DNA from: a virus
Length of the DNA: 64,000 bases
Virus record (IMG/VR): IMGVR_UViG_3300043787_000133
Span: 1 to 64,000 of that record
Strand: one strand, 5' to 3'
Notes under the pieces: generated by a model
Seen by the model: the letters and a program-made list of their open reading frames with translations, nothing else
Told to the model about the DNA's origin: nothing
The model's database searches: none
Shown here: positions 24,501 through 32,781 of the stretch, in pieces
How the letters are laid out: each line of letters starts with the position of its first letter
Numbering within the stretch: the stretch's first letter is position 1
Program-made: the position numbers and the translations under genes

Positions 24501-25768
24501 CGGCGCGGGTAGGCCGGGCCGAACATGTTGGTCACCGAGGAGTCCCGGGCCTCGTCACGGGCGTCCTCGGGTCCTCCGGCGTGCCGGTGGTCGGGCAGGC
24601 CGAGCTGGTGCAGTGCCTCGTGCACGTCCCGGAAGCGGCCCGCCTGGCGGGCCTGCTCGATCCGGGCGTCGTCCCACCCGTGCCGGTGGCGCAGGTGCTC
24701 CTCCCACTGCCGGTCGCTGGCCCCTTCGACCGCGCCGATGCCCTCGCCCTCGTCCTCGTGGCTAACGTGCTCGCCCGGCTTCAGCGCCGGGAACTCCGAC
24801 GACGGCACGAAATCGCCCCAGGTGGCGGTGGGCTCCTCCTGCCAGCGGTGGAGCTGGCCGCGCTCCTTGCCGGTCCAGGGCACCCGGGCTTCCCGGCGCA
24901 GGCCGGTGAACTCGTGGTAGCCGCCGACCTCGTGCTCGTCCCAGTAGGGGTTGAACTCGTAGTCCTCCCCGTGAGAGTGCCCAGGCTGGCCGTAAGCGTG
25001 GGCTGCCGCGTGCCGTCCTGCCAGGCTCTTCGCCCAGAATTCGTTGTATCCCCCGGTGGAGTCGGGCTCCCCGTGGTCTCCCTTCATGTGCCGACGCAGG
25101 TCATCGAACTCCTCCCGCGTCATGGCGGCGGTGAACGGGCCGACGGAGATCCCCGGGCCGCTGCCGCTGGAGATCCCCTCGGGGTACATGCCGACGGTGG
25201 CGGCGTTCTCGTCGGTCTTGCTCCCCCACGGCAGCGGGTCGTCCCACTTGTCGTCGCCCTCGCCCTCGTGGGAGGCGTCGTCGTAGGCGTCGGGGTCCTC
25301 CGCCCGGGGAACAGTGCCGTGCTGCGGCGCGTCCCCGGCGTCATCGACCTGGGTGCCGTTGATCGTGGTGGCGTGGTGGCGCAGCCCGAAGAACGCCTGG
25401 GCCTCCTCGATCGCGGCCAGCCGCGCCATGGCGGGCGGCAGCATGTCCGGGTCGTAGAGGGGCGGCGGGGCCTCTTCCTGCGGGCCTGCGTTCTCGTGCA
25501 TCCAGCCCTGCTCGGCGGGCTCGGCCCAGTAGGTTCCGGTAGCGCCCTCCCCGCCGTTGTAGTCCTCGTCGCGCTCGTCGTGCCCTTGCGCGTAGGCCTC
25601 GCCCTCGCGGCGCATGCCGATGACCGTGATCTGCCGCCCCGGGTCGGGGCGCTCGGTCAGGACGCTGCCCAGCTCGGGGTAGTCGAGCGCAGCCGTCCGC
25701 TGGTCCTGCCCTTCGTCCGGCTCCTCGTCGTGAGCCTGGGACAGCCTGGTCGAGTGCCTCCGCATCAT
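21575..25768 (-). CDS. Giant protein with ParB-like and SWIM domains
   Basis: 1397 aa with GTGAGGAGG upstream. The N-terminal third is acidic and low-complexity. About residues 480-600 form a ParB/sulfiredoxin-like domain (VTGPHLVPLEDIDWSD, KQPFIGDGHHRSLVQLLAA). About residues 740-840 hold a SWIM zinc finger (HWACGCPWASFHQ then GRPCSHVMALQFEAQ). Three copies of a tetra-His motif occur (LRRHMKGDHGE, EEHLRHRHGW, EAHLSFEHAG with their HxxxH partners). The C-terminal part is Gly/Pro-rich and ends DDYDDDVIFA. Position within the virion block suggests a virion-associated or ejected protein; the biochemical role is unknown. Confidence 0.7.
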   Translation of the reverse strand: MMRRHSTRLSQAHDEEPDEGQDQRTAALDYPELGSVLTERPDPGRQITVIGMRREGEAYAQGHDERDEDYNGGEGATGTYWAEPAEQGWMHENAGPQEEAPPPLYDPDMLPPAMARLAAIEEAQAFFGLRHHATTINGTQVDDAGDAPQHGTVPRAEDPDAYDDASHEGEGDDKWDDPLPWGSKTDENAATVGMYPEGISSGSGPGISVGPFTAAMTREEFDDLRRHMKGDHGEPDSTGGYNEFWAKSLAGRHAAAHAYGQPGHSHGEDYEFNPYWDEHEVGGYHEFTGLRREARVPWTGKERGQLHRWQEEPTATWGDFVPSSEFPALKPGEHVSHEDEGEGIGAVEGASDRQWEEHLRHRHGWDDARIEQARQAGRFRDVHEALHQLGLPDHRHAGGPEDARDEARDSSVTNMFGPAYPRRTPQQMPLTRSELGGSSKNDPATAIFSSEMAEPPRPHEYYRQFDPARFRRMMSSLDARNALLAELEDDYPPEALDWIRTARVTGPHLVPLEDIDWSDRHTWTSYKQPRKCGKFMDHLAKKTSEGEHLKAALIVSAGGKQPFIGDGHHRSLVQLLAAASGEGEPGVWAFTARVDDEDGPWDTMHDRQFRATSKDSTKRTTGPDAPPGEVEQFQGDVDDAISSLGLEGEHDEDAHSLDAGPVGADADAPASQPDQWPAAGAAVTETSRAMTQGKNDGKVKRRAHLAAFTRAAGDASFRFEFTAAWNDVVAKAKRIRAEGHVRIVHASAGMVIGEVRGDHDTYESGIQRPVGKRLTIQHWACGCPWASFHQDKSHGTRYAGRPCSHVMALQFEAQARGMFGRYVEPDTGVSAWSPPSVVVKSWPPYEGEPHAGRWREEWRAPLARRHATPDEARDWNWTPEERDEWERAAVPAARAATALLRAGEEPGTVGALCLLAGMRAVADQANAPWGSNNVTQHPPQKPYGATSPPNKDQDPGSYGPLAAPDPENWGGIQEDSAYQMPIGNTASAHQVLVPGAPHPVPGDLHWPDMNGWQAKDQAPEDQDPFRYTDRANAAGPSTAITPRDPNGIRMEESARDPRHPWPSPYRQGPPSRDWLEAHLSFEHAGDGWSRDDERRAMGMTLEELNHEHNQIHLHAEDELEPMDEARYHAHEGPIDPVFGALASGTPFPYHDTVPQLDGALAELKDGPEPALPEVTADEPGPGTLRASGAADGTIGGTDAGTGQGQGAPLDEAALGEFGAAVRASFRQKFGGTPMGDLGRETSPQAQQPSPVGQSPGLGATDDYLSPDDTSIQTVGNQQWSGGGADSDEVDVPAGQPQGGIEDIVASFQRSAAARGYEGGTPGKADGDIAVAARQYLAKTAEVLPKAEADELIREGAGHRARNLDLLRLEGTHYQDEDEEMAKRGLSLDDYDDDVIFA

Positions 25769-25820
25769 GCCGCCTCCTCACCCCTTCCCTGGTCGCCCGG
25801 ACGCGGAAAACGTTGAGGAA

Positions 25821-25837
25821 TACAGCCTTTCTTGATA
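25821..25837 (+). promoter_or_regulatory. 17-bp spacer/operator element with leaderless promoter
   Basis: TACAGCCTTTCTTGATA sits between divergent genes. TTGAGG lies 17 bases before TATTGT (25836-25841). The ATG at 25848 coincides with the predicted +1. Confidence 0.8.
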
Positions 25838-25847
25838 TTGTCCTTTC

Positions 25848-26147
25848 ATGAGAAACGCCATAGACATCAACGAGTACATTCACGACGGGGCACCCGGGGC
25901 CATCGCGCTGGCCACCGCGTTCATGGAGGCGTCCACGCGCTCCATGACCGGGGGCGTCACCTACGTCTACAGCGACGGCGACATCATTGCCGCCATCAGC
26001 CCGCCTGAGGCCGCCGAGCGCTACGAGCACCAGGGCGAGGTGGAGGTCCAGGTGCGCCAGCACCAGGAAAACGTCCCCGTCCTGGTCAGGACCGAGCGCC
26101 CGAGGCTCCGCCGCAGGTGGCTAGGGCCGTTCGAGGGAGTCTTCTGA
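25848..26147 (+). CDS. Small hypothetical protein, leaderless
   Basis: 99 aa, MRNAIDINEYIHDGAPGAIALATAFMEA, then a beta hairpin (GGVTYVYSDGDIIAAISPPE) and a basic tail (RTERPRLRRRWLGPF). Its promoter contains the 17-bp element and predicts a leaderless message. Head of a three-gene plus-strand island. Function unknown. Confidence 0.75.
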   Translation: MRNAIDINEYIHDGAPGAIALATAFMEASTRSMTGGVTYVYSDGDIIAAISPPEAAERYEHQGEVEVQVRQHQENVPVLVRTERPRLRRRWLGPFEGVF

Positions 26148-26366
26148 GTGGAGCTGACGTCGGCCAGGGCCTACGACCTGGCGATGCACCTGGTGGGACG
26201 GCACAAGAACTCGGCCGCCGTGCACAGTACAGCGGCCGACAACTTCAATGCCCATCACCATGATCACACCGGGCCGGGAGGCGTCAGGAACCATCCCTAC
26301 TACGACTACTCCTATGGCGAGGCCGAGGTAGAGGAAGTGCTGGAAGAAGCAGAGGAGGCTGAGTAA
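26148..26366 (+). CDS. Small His-rich acidic protein
   Basis: 72 aa from GTG immediately after the preceding stop. It has a helical start (SARAYDLAMHLVGRHKN), a His cluster (NAHHHDHTG), a Tyr cluster (HPYYDYSYG) and a Glu-rich end (EVLEEAEEAE). The His cluster could bind metal. No family recognised. Confidence 0.65.
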   Translation: MELTSARAYDLAMHLVGRHKNSAAVHSTAADNFNAHHHDHTGPGGVRNHPYYDYSYGEAEVEEVLEEAEEAE

Positions 26367-27245
26367 ATGCTGCTAGCCATCGGCCTGGTCGCCGCCGCGC
26401 TGCTGCTCGCCTGGGGAGGCGTGGAGGTCAACGACCTCTACCACGCCCACCAGGGGCAGTTCTGGTTCTCGGCGATCGCCTTCCTGGTGCTGTCGTTCGC
26501 CCTGGCGGCGGTCAGGGTGCGCAGGTCCAACGAGCGCGTCCCGCTGCGGCCGGCCGTGCCTCCCGCGCTCCCGCCTGCGGTCAGGGCGACGGCGGAGCTG
26601 CCCGCCGCGCCGACCCTGCGCGCCATCGCCTCTCCCCATGCTGCGGACGCAGCCGGCTGCGAGGGTCCCGGCTGCCTGAACAAGGTGGACGAGGACCCGT
26701 GGACCGCCTGCGTGGAGGGGGACGAGGCCGGCCATGTGTTCTGCTCGCAGTCCTGCGCGCAGCGGTGGAGGGACCGCAGGCCGGCCTCGTCCCTGTTAGG
26801 AACCGTAGGTGGGGGCGTAGGCGTTCCCGTGGGCCAGCAGGATGCCGCTGTTGGTCACTCCGGTCGGGAACCCGGACCCGGCCGAGCCGCCGCCTCCGGC
26901 ACCGTGGTAGATCCCGGTGGTGTAACCCCAGGCGAGCCCGTTGGCGAAGAGCATCGGGGTGGTGTAGCTCGACTGGGTGAAGTAGATCCCGTAGTTGGGG
27001 CTCATGGTCCCGCTGCCGCCGTCCCCGATGTCGGGGCTGATCCCGAACCCGTTGACGATCAGGGGCAGGGTGGTCGCCCCGACGCCGATCCCCGCGTAGG
27101 TGCCGCTGCCGGGGGCGGTGCCCTGGCCGTCGCGGCGGCAGTGGAGCCCGTCTACGAGGATGGTGCAGGGGCCGGTGCCCGCCCCGCCGCCCGTAGTCCA
27201 GGTGGCGTCGATGTAGAAGCCGTACTCGGTGTTCGCGTCAGTTGA
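26367..27245 (+). CDS. Two-span membrane protein with zinc-finger-like tail; C-terminal half doubtful
   Basis: The frame encodes 292 aa. The first 145 residues are convincing: two membrane spans (LLAIGLVAAALLLAWGGV, FWFSAIAFLVLSFALAAV), a Pro/Ala linker, then CEGPGC and HVFCSQSCAQRW, a Cys4-like knuckle. From about base 26800 the frame only reads antisense through the tail-spike gene and becomes Gly/Val/Asp-rich. Either the protein carries a long junk tail or the real stop was lost by mutation. Treat the part after about 26800 as unsupported. Confidence 0.55.
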   Translation: MLLAIGLVAAALLLAWGGVEVNDLYHAHQGQFWFSAIAFLVLSFALAAVRVRRSNERVPLRPAVPPALPPAVRATAELPAAPTLRAIASPHAADAAGCEGPGCLNKVDEDPWTACVEGDEAGHVFCSQSCAQRWRDRRPASSLLGTVGGGVGVPVGQQDAAVGHSGREPGPGRAAASGTVVDPGGVTPGEPVGEEHRGGVARLGEVDPVVGAHGPAAAVPDVGADPEPVDDQGQGGRPDADPRVGAAAGGGALAVAAAVEPVYEDGAGAGARPAARSPGGVDVEAVLGVRVS

Positions 27246-28133
27246 GCAGCCGGTGAACTGGCATCCGCCAGTGAACCACTGCCAGTCCCCGGTGATGTAG
27301 TAGCCGTACGTGGAGTTCCACTCAGCGTTACATCCTACGAACTTAGTGTTGTCGCACCCGCTGATGTAGAAGCCGGGGCCGTTGCCGTTGCCGATCGAGT
27401 AGAGCCCGATGAAAACGCTGTCCTCGCACCCGTTGAGCTGGAAGCCGCCGCCCGATACGACCCCGCAGCTGTCGGCGAGGACGTTGTACCAGGTCTGCCC
27501 GTTGGGGAACTGCTCAGCAGCGCTCGTGTCCTCGGCGGTCGCTACCGCCCAGCCGGACATCTGCGCGATGGTGATGTCCCGCAGCAGCGTCTGGGCCGGC
27601 CCGGTGAACAGCATCCCGGCGACCGCGCTGGACGTCTGGGAGGACCCGTCGATGAGGATGTCGCTGACCTGCGCGCCGTTGGCCGGGGTGTGGTTCGAGT
27701 TGTCGTTGAAGCCCAGGACGTACGTCCCGCTGAACGCGGGGTCCACCTTGAACTGGGTGCCCGTGAACTGATCGGTTACGTCGCCGCCCACTGACCCGGA
27801 GCCCCGCAGCACCAGGTTCCAGGGCAGTACCTGGGGCGCGGTGACCTTGAACGTCCCCGGCGGGACAGTCAGCCCCACGGTGGCCGGCTGCGCCGAGACG
27901 GCGGCGGAGCACGCGGACGCGAACGGCGATGCGATCGTGGTGGTCCCGGTCGGGTCCGCCCCGAAGTCGCGCACGAGGTCCTGCCATCCCGTGACCACCT
28001 TGCCGACCGAGGAGATCGTCACCCTCTTGTCGGTGCCCGTCGAGGCCATCGTGTGGTCGGCGGTGTCCAGCTCCAGCAGCAGCTTGCTCGGCGTCGGGCT
28101 GGAGTCCAGGGTGAACCCGCTGATTTCAGTCAC
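26796..28133 (-). CDS. Tail spike, right-handed beta-helix type
   Basis: 445 aa. After a short N-terminal adaptor (LLLELDTADHTMA), the sequence has the pectate-lyase-like opening VRDFGADPTGTTTIASPFASACSAAV, common to phage tail spikes. Many short beta turns follow (DILIDGSSQ, FYISGCDNTKFVGCNAEW, YGYYITGDWQWF). Such spikes bind and often cleave surface polysaccharide. Catalytic residues were not assigned. Together with the next two genes it forms the receptor-binding set. Confidence 0.8.
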   Translation of the reverse strand: MTEISGFTLDSSPTPSKLLLELDTADHTMASTGTDKRVTISSVGKVVTGWQDLVRDFGADPTGTTTIASPFASACSAAVSAQPATVGLTVPPGTFKVTAPQVLPWNLVLRGSGSVGGDVTDQFTGTQFKVDPAFSGTYVLGFNDNSNHTPANGAQVSDILIDGSSQTSSAVAGMLFTGPAQTLLRDITIAQMSGWAVATAEDTSAAEQFPNGQTWYNVLADSCGVVSGGGFQLNGCEDSVFIGLYSIGNGNGPGFYISGCDNTKFVGCNAEWNSTYGYYITGDWQWFTGGCQFTGCSTDANTEYGFYIDATWTTGGGAGTGPCTILVDGLHCRRDGQGTAPGSGTYAGIGVGATTLPLIVNGFGISPDIGDGGSGTMSPNYGIYFTQSSYTTPMLFANGLAWGYTTGIYHGAGGGGSAGSGFPTGVTNSGILLAHGNAYAPTYGS

Positions 28134-28163
28134 AGTGCCTCCCTCGCCTTCCGGGTTCCGGTC

Positions 28164-29906
28164 CTACGGGGCTGACAACGGGAGAATCTCGATATAGGCG
28201 CCCAGGTTGACGCTGAACGTGTCCGCCGTGGCGCTGGTGTAGGCGCTCAGGCCGAGCGTCCCGGCCGAGCTGAACACGATCACGCCGTCTCCCACGAGAG
28301 CGAGCGTGGTAGCGGTGGACAGCGTCGGCCCGAGCATCGTCGGCGCGGATGCCGCTATCCCCGCATTGGTGGTGCCGCCCGTCCGGAACGGGGTCGCATT
28401 CGTCTGGTAGTACCAGTTGAACGACGCGAGCCCGGATGCCCAGGCAGGCCCGGTGAACAGGAATGTCGGGGTCCCCGCCGTCTTCGTTGACGAGTAGGGA
28501 ATGTAGAGGCGGACGCGGTAGGCGGTGTAGGAAGCAACAGGCACGCTGATGCTTCCCACTGCCGCCGGGGATGAGCTGACTGCGCTGATGGTCTGGGCGC
28601 TGTCGGCGACGTTGGTGCTGCCCTGCGCCAGTGCCGCCGGGAGGGCTGGGTCGCCGAAGATAACCCCGACGAAACCCGTCCACTGGCCAGCGTTGTTGCT
28701 GCTGGTAAAAGCGGCGTCCGCGCCGAAGTCAATGTTCCCGGTGCAGGAGGCGACGTAGTTGTCGGTGGTGCCGAAGTAGACGGTGTACGGCGCGAAGTCA
28801 TCGCCTGGGCTGAGTTCGGTGCCGATGTTGATGACGCTGTCGGAGATGTTCGAGATGTCGCTCTGGGCGGTCCCGGACGGGGTGCTGCCGTTGAGCACCA
28901 GCACTGCGGAGGTTACCGTGGTCCCCGATGTGATGAAGTTCCCGTGGACACCCAGGACGCCGTCCTGGATGAACGCTCCGTTCTGGAGCGTCACGCCGTT
29001 CTGGGTGGCCGTCCCCTGGTCTATGTTCAGGTCCAGGTTGCAGCGCATGAAGCTGCCGGTATTGGTGGTGTTCGCCGCGCTGACGTCGAACAGCACCCCG
29101 GTCGTGCAGTTCTCCGCGAAAACACGCCCGTATGCCTGCTCAGTCCAGTAATACCTGTTGTCCAGGTGCGCGCCCGAGCTGGTCGTCCCGGCCGTGAAGT
29201 TCTGAACCCGGAAGTCCAGGGCCATCTCGAAGATGTCGCCTACGTGCAGGGCGGTAGCGTTCCCGGTGGTGTTCGTCCCGTCGAAGACCCCGAATCCGAG
29301 GATGCCGCCGCCGTGGACCGTGCGGTCGAGGAAGACGCTTGAGTCGTGCATGTCGATGCCGTCGCCGCTGCCGACCATGTAGATCAGGCAGGCCGTGGTG
29401 TCGATGTAGACGCCGGACTGGTTGATGACGACCTGGCCGCACTCGATGTACCAGGGGGCCACCGGGGACAGCCTGATGATGCCCCCGGTGGCGGGCATCG
29501 CGGTGACGGCGTTATTGATGGACGTGGCGTCTGTAACGCCGGTCTCGTCGCCTGAGGGCATGAGCAGCCCGACCTGGAACGCCTGGATGAGCGCCTCGAT
29601 CGCGGCGGCAGTGACCACGTTCTGGACGCTGAATCCTGAGGAGTGGGCGACAGGGGTAGTGCCATCCGTGCCGCGCGTCACCGTCCAGGTGGTGCCGGAG
29701 ACGTTGGTGACGATCATCTTCTCGCTCGACAGGGCCGGGTCGGTGATCCGGAAGAACGTCGGCGGCGACGCGGTGGAGCTGGCGGCGGGGAAGCCTGAGG
29801 ACGACGACACCGTCCAGGTCTGCGAGGTGCCGGCCGCCGGGGCGGTGGTACCGCCGCTGCTGACGCTGGTGGACGCCTGGTTGGCGAACAGCTCAAGGCC
29901 GCCCAT
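28164..29906 (-). CDS. Tail spike / fibre with beta-helix domain
   Basis: 580 aa with GGAGGGGATC before the ATG. The N-terminal 115 residues form a beta domain seen on phage fibres (TWTVTRGTDGTTPVAHSSG, AAIEALIQAFQ). A beta-helix follows (TDATSINNAVTAMPATGGIIRLSP, YIECGQVVINQSGVYI, VFAENCTTGVLFDVSAANTTN). The C-terminal 130 residues resemble a jelly-roll receptor-binding head (YRVRLYIPYSSTKTAGTPTFLF). Probably a second adsorption protein assembled with its neighbours. Confidence 0.8.
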   Translation of the reverse strand: MGGLELFANQASTSVSSGGTTAPAAGTSQTWTVSSSSGFPAASSTASPPTFFRITDPALSSEKMIVTNVSGTTWTVTRGTDGTTPVAHSSGFSVQNVVTAAAIEALIQAFQVGLLMPSGDETGVTDATSINNAVTAMPATGGIIRLSPVAPWYIECGQVVINQSGVYIDTTACLIYMVGSGDGIDMHDSSVFLDRTVHGGGILGFGVFDGTNTTGNATALHVGDIFEMALDFRVQNFTAGTTSSGAHLDNRYYWTEQAYGRVFAENCTTGVLFDVSAANTTNTGSFMRCNLDLNIDQGTATQNGVTLQNGAFIQDGVLGVHGNFITSGTTVTSAVLVLNGSTPSGTAQSDISNISDSVINIGTELSPGDDFAPYTVYFGTTDNYVASCTGNIDFGADAAFTSSNNAGQWTGFVGVIFGDPALPAALAQGSTNVADSAQTISAVSSSPAAVGSISVPVASYTAYRVRLYIPYSSTKTAGTPTFLFTGPAWASGLASFNWYYQTNATPFRTGGTTNAGIAASAPTMLGPTLSTATTLALVGDGVIVFSSAGTLGLSAYTSATADTFSVNLGAYIEILPLSAP

Positions 29907-29944
29907 GATCCCCTCCGGAGGTAGTGCTCAGGGCTTCCGTGGGC

Positions 29945-32737
29945 TCAGCCGGTAACCCCGGCGAAGACGCGCCGCTGCGCCGCCTGGAAGGCCTTGTAGG
30001 CGAGGTCGGCACGGCGCTCGGCTTCGTATGCTTTCGCGTACAGGAACCCGGCGGTGCCGTCGGTCCCGCCGGCCTGGCGCATCATCCGCCAGTTCTCGAA
30101 CGCCCGGTTCTCCAGGTGCCTGGCCGCCTGGTAGGCGGCCCACAAGGCGTTCAGGTCCGGTCCGGCCGTGGCGGAGGCGGCGAGGACGCCCCCCGACGAC
30201 AGGGACGCGGTGCCCAGGCGGTTGAAGGCGGAGGCGAAGAGCACCGCCTGCCCGCTGAGCGCGGCGCGGCCGAGCTGGGGCACCACCCCGGTCACGGACA
30301 AGGTGCCCGGCGCGGACAGGCGCGCCGTCCCCGGCTTCGCCAGGGTCCCGTGCACCGTCAGGGACGGGGCGGCGGACATGGCCGCGCGGCTGACGGCCGT
30401 CTTGACGGCGGCGGCGTGCAGAGTGCCCGGCGCGGAGCCGGCGAACGCGGCCTTCCCGGTGACCAGGGCGGGCGCTGCGAGCGTGCCGTGCGCGGCCAGG
30501 CCGGCGGCTCCAGGGCGCCCGGGGGCACCGGCCGCGCTGAGGGACGCCGCCGCGCTCAGGGCCGCCGCCGCGTAGGTGACCCGGGTGCCCGCAGCCCCCA
30601 GTGCAGCCGCAGCGCTCAGCGCGGCCGAGCCCCTGGGGCTGCGGACGCCGCCGGCCACTGTCGTCCCGGTGCCGGAGAGGACGGCGGCCCCGGTGACGAA
30701 GCCCACGGGCATTGCGGTGAAGGCGCCCGCTCCTGCCAGGGCGGCCGATGCCTGGAACCGGGCCGTCCCGCTGGCCGCCAGCGCCCCGCCACCGGAAAGC
30801 GCGGCGGCTCCCAGGGCATTCTCCTGCCCCGTCGCGGCCAGGGAGCCGTCACCGGACAGGGCGGCGCCACCGGGGAGCAGCTTCTGGCCCGTGATGACGG
30901 CGTCCCCGGTGCCCGACAGGGCGACGGCACCGGGGAGCAGCTTCTGGCCCGTTACGGTGCCGGAGCCCGTTCCTGCCAGTACGACGGCCCCTGGCACGGT
31001 CTTCTGGCCGCCGGGGGTGACGGAGCCCGTTCCCGACAGCCCGGCCGCCGCGAGGTAGCTCACCTGGGAAACGGCGGAGGCGGTGCCCAGCCCGGACAGG
31101 GAGACAGCACCCGGCACGGCCTTCTGGCCCGAAACCCCGAGGGTGCCCGAACCGGCCAGCGGGCCAGAACCCGGCGTGATGCTGCCCGAGGAGGCAGTGA
31201 CCGTGCCGCTCCCCGCCATCGCGGCTGCACCGGGCGCTGATACCTGGCCTGATGCCGTGGCCGACCCGGACCCTGCCAGGGAGGCAGCGCCGGGGACCGT
31301 CTTCTGGCCCGCCACGTCTGCGTCGCCGGTCCCTGAGAGCGCTGCCGCACCGGGAACGGCCTTCTGGCCGGCGGGAGCGAGCGACCCGGCGCCCGACAGC
31401 GGGGCGGCACCGGGAACGGCCTTCTGGCCCGACGCGGTTACCAGTCCCAGGCCCGCCAGGGTCACCGCGCCCGGCACCGCCTTATGCCCGGACGCCGTGA
31501 CGGCTCCGGTGCCGGACATCGCGGCGCCCCCGGGGACGGCCTTCTGCCCCGTGGCGGTAACGGTCCCGGAACCGGACGCGGAAACAGCCCCGGGTACCGT
31601 CTTCTGCCCGGCAGCAGCGAGCGACCCGGTGCCGGACAAAGGGGAGGACGCAGCGAGGTCGGCTCCTGCGGTGAGCGACCCGGCACCGGACGCGGAGGCG
31701 CCCCCGGGGACTGCTTTCTGGCCCTGCGCAGCCAGCGCGCCAGCGCCCGAGAGCGCGGCCGTCCCGGTGAACTCCCCGGTACCCGACAGTGACCCCGTGC
31801 CCGAGAGCGACGCCGCGCCGGGGACCTTCTTCTGCCCGGCGGCTGACGCTGATCCTGTTCCAGACAGGGATACGGCTCCGTCGAGTGCCCCGGCGGCGCT
31901 GAATGCCCCGGTGCCACTGAGGGAGGCTGCACCAGGCAAGGCGGTGGGAGCGCTGGGAGTGCCCGGGACCATGCTGCCCGGGACGGCGCTGCCCGGGACG
32001 GCAGGGGTAAAGAACGGCGGCTGCCTGAAGGCCAGCAGGGTTCCCGTGCCGCCGATGGACACAGCCCCGGCGACCTTCTCCTGGCCTGCGGCGCCGGCGG
32101 TGCCGCTGCCGGACAACGGGGCGGCGCCGGAGATCACCACCCGCTCGTAGAGCAGCACGGCGATCCCGTAGTAGCCGTCACTCGGCCAGGTCGGCTCCTG
32201 GGCGGAGGACGTGCAGGACGGGTTGGCGCACATCCCGTTGCCGCTCGGGTCCAGGCCGTAGGAGTACCCGCTCGTCGATCCGTCCGTGGTCGTCGAGACC
32301 GCGAAGGCGTAGCCGAAGTACGCTTCTCCGCTGCCGTGACCGGGGGTCAGCAGCGGGTAGTCGGTGGTGGCGGCACTCGCCACGGTCCCGGCGACGTCGA
32401 GCAGGACGTTCGCGTACCCGGCGGTGGTGGAGAACTCCCAGCCGCCGACCCGGATGGACGGCGTCCCGGAGCTGGACGTCACCGTCACCGTGGCCGTGCT
32501 CGCGGCGGTGACGCTGCCTTTGAAGACGGTGGCGGCGTAGGAGCCGACCACGGTCGGGCCGGAGACCGGGGAGGAGTCCCAGGTGACGTTAGAGCTGCTC
32601 AGCGCGGTCGGGTGGTCACCCGAGGTCGTCGAGATGACCTCGATCACCATGACGTCCCCGACGGCGCCCGGAGTCAGGGGGAACGTCAGGCCCGTGACGG
32701 TGGGGCCGATCGCCGAGCCGACAAGCGCGAGGGTCAT
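29945..32737 (-). CDS. Repeat-built fibre protein with 20-residue repeats
   Basis: 930 aa. Residues 1-210 form a globular beta domain (VMVIEVISTTSGDHP, GYAFAVSTTTDGSTSGY, YYGIAVLLYER). Residues about 215-700 contain some 25 tandem copies of a 20-residue unit with consensus GQKAVPGAxxLSGTGSLxAA; a degenerate Ala-rich continuation runs to about 860. The last 70 residues are a helical domain (LNALWAAYQAARHLENRAFENW, AYKAFQAAQRRVFAGV). The repeats predict a long thin shaft; the C-terminal helices may trimerise it. It shares its repeat style with the gene at 2680-4869. Confidence 0.8.
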   Translation of the reverse strand: MTLALVGSAIGPTVTGLTFPLTPGAVGDVMVIEVISTTSGDHPTALSSSNVTWDSSPVSGPTVVGSYAATVFKGSVTAASTATVTVTSSSGTPSIRVGGWEFSTTAGYANVLLDVAGTVASAATTDYPLLTPGHGSGEAYFGYAFAVSTTTDGSTSGYSYGLDPSGNGMCANPSCTSSAQEPTWPSDGYYGIAVLLYERVVISGAAPLSGSGTAGAAGQEKVAGAVSIGGTGTLLAFRQPPFFTPAVPGSAVPGSMVPGTPSAPTALPGAASLSGTGAFSAAGALDGAVSLSGTGSASAAGQKKVPGAASLSGTGSLSGTGEFTGTAALSGAGALAAQGQKAVPGGASASGAGSLTAGADLAASSPLSGTGSLAAAGQKTVPGAVSASGSGTVTATGQKAVPGGAAMSGTGAVTASGHKAVPGAVTLAGLGLVTASGQKAVPGAAPLSGAGSLAPAGQKAVPGAAALSGTGDADVAGQKTVPGAASLAGSGSATASGQVSAPGAAAMAGSGTVTASSGSITPGSGPLAGSGTLGVSGQKAVPGAVSLSGLGTASAVSQVSYLAAAGLSGTGSVTPGGQKTVPGAVVLAGTGSGTVTGQKLLPGAVALSGTGDAVITGQKLLPGGAALSGDGSLAATGQENALGAAALSGGGALAASGTARFQASAALAGAGAFTAMPVGFVTGAAVLSGTGTTVAGGVRSPRGSAALSAAAALGAAGTRVTYAAAALSAAASLSAAGAPGRPGAAGLAAHGTLAAPALVTGKAAFAGSAPGTLHAAAVKTAVSRAAMSAAPSLTVHGTLAKPGTARLSAPGTLSVTGVVPQLGRAALSGQAVLFASAFNRLGTASLSSGGVLAASATAGPDLNALWAAYQAARHLENRAFENWRMMRQAGGTDGTAGFLYAKAYEAERRADLAYKAFQAAQRRVFAGVTG

Positions 32738-32781
32738 GCCTCACCCCCTCCGGGCGCGCGAGGGCTGCTAAGAGGGCGGCG

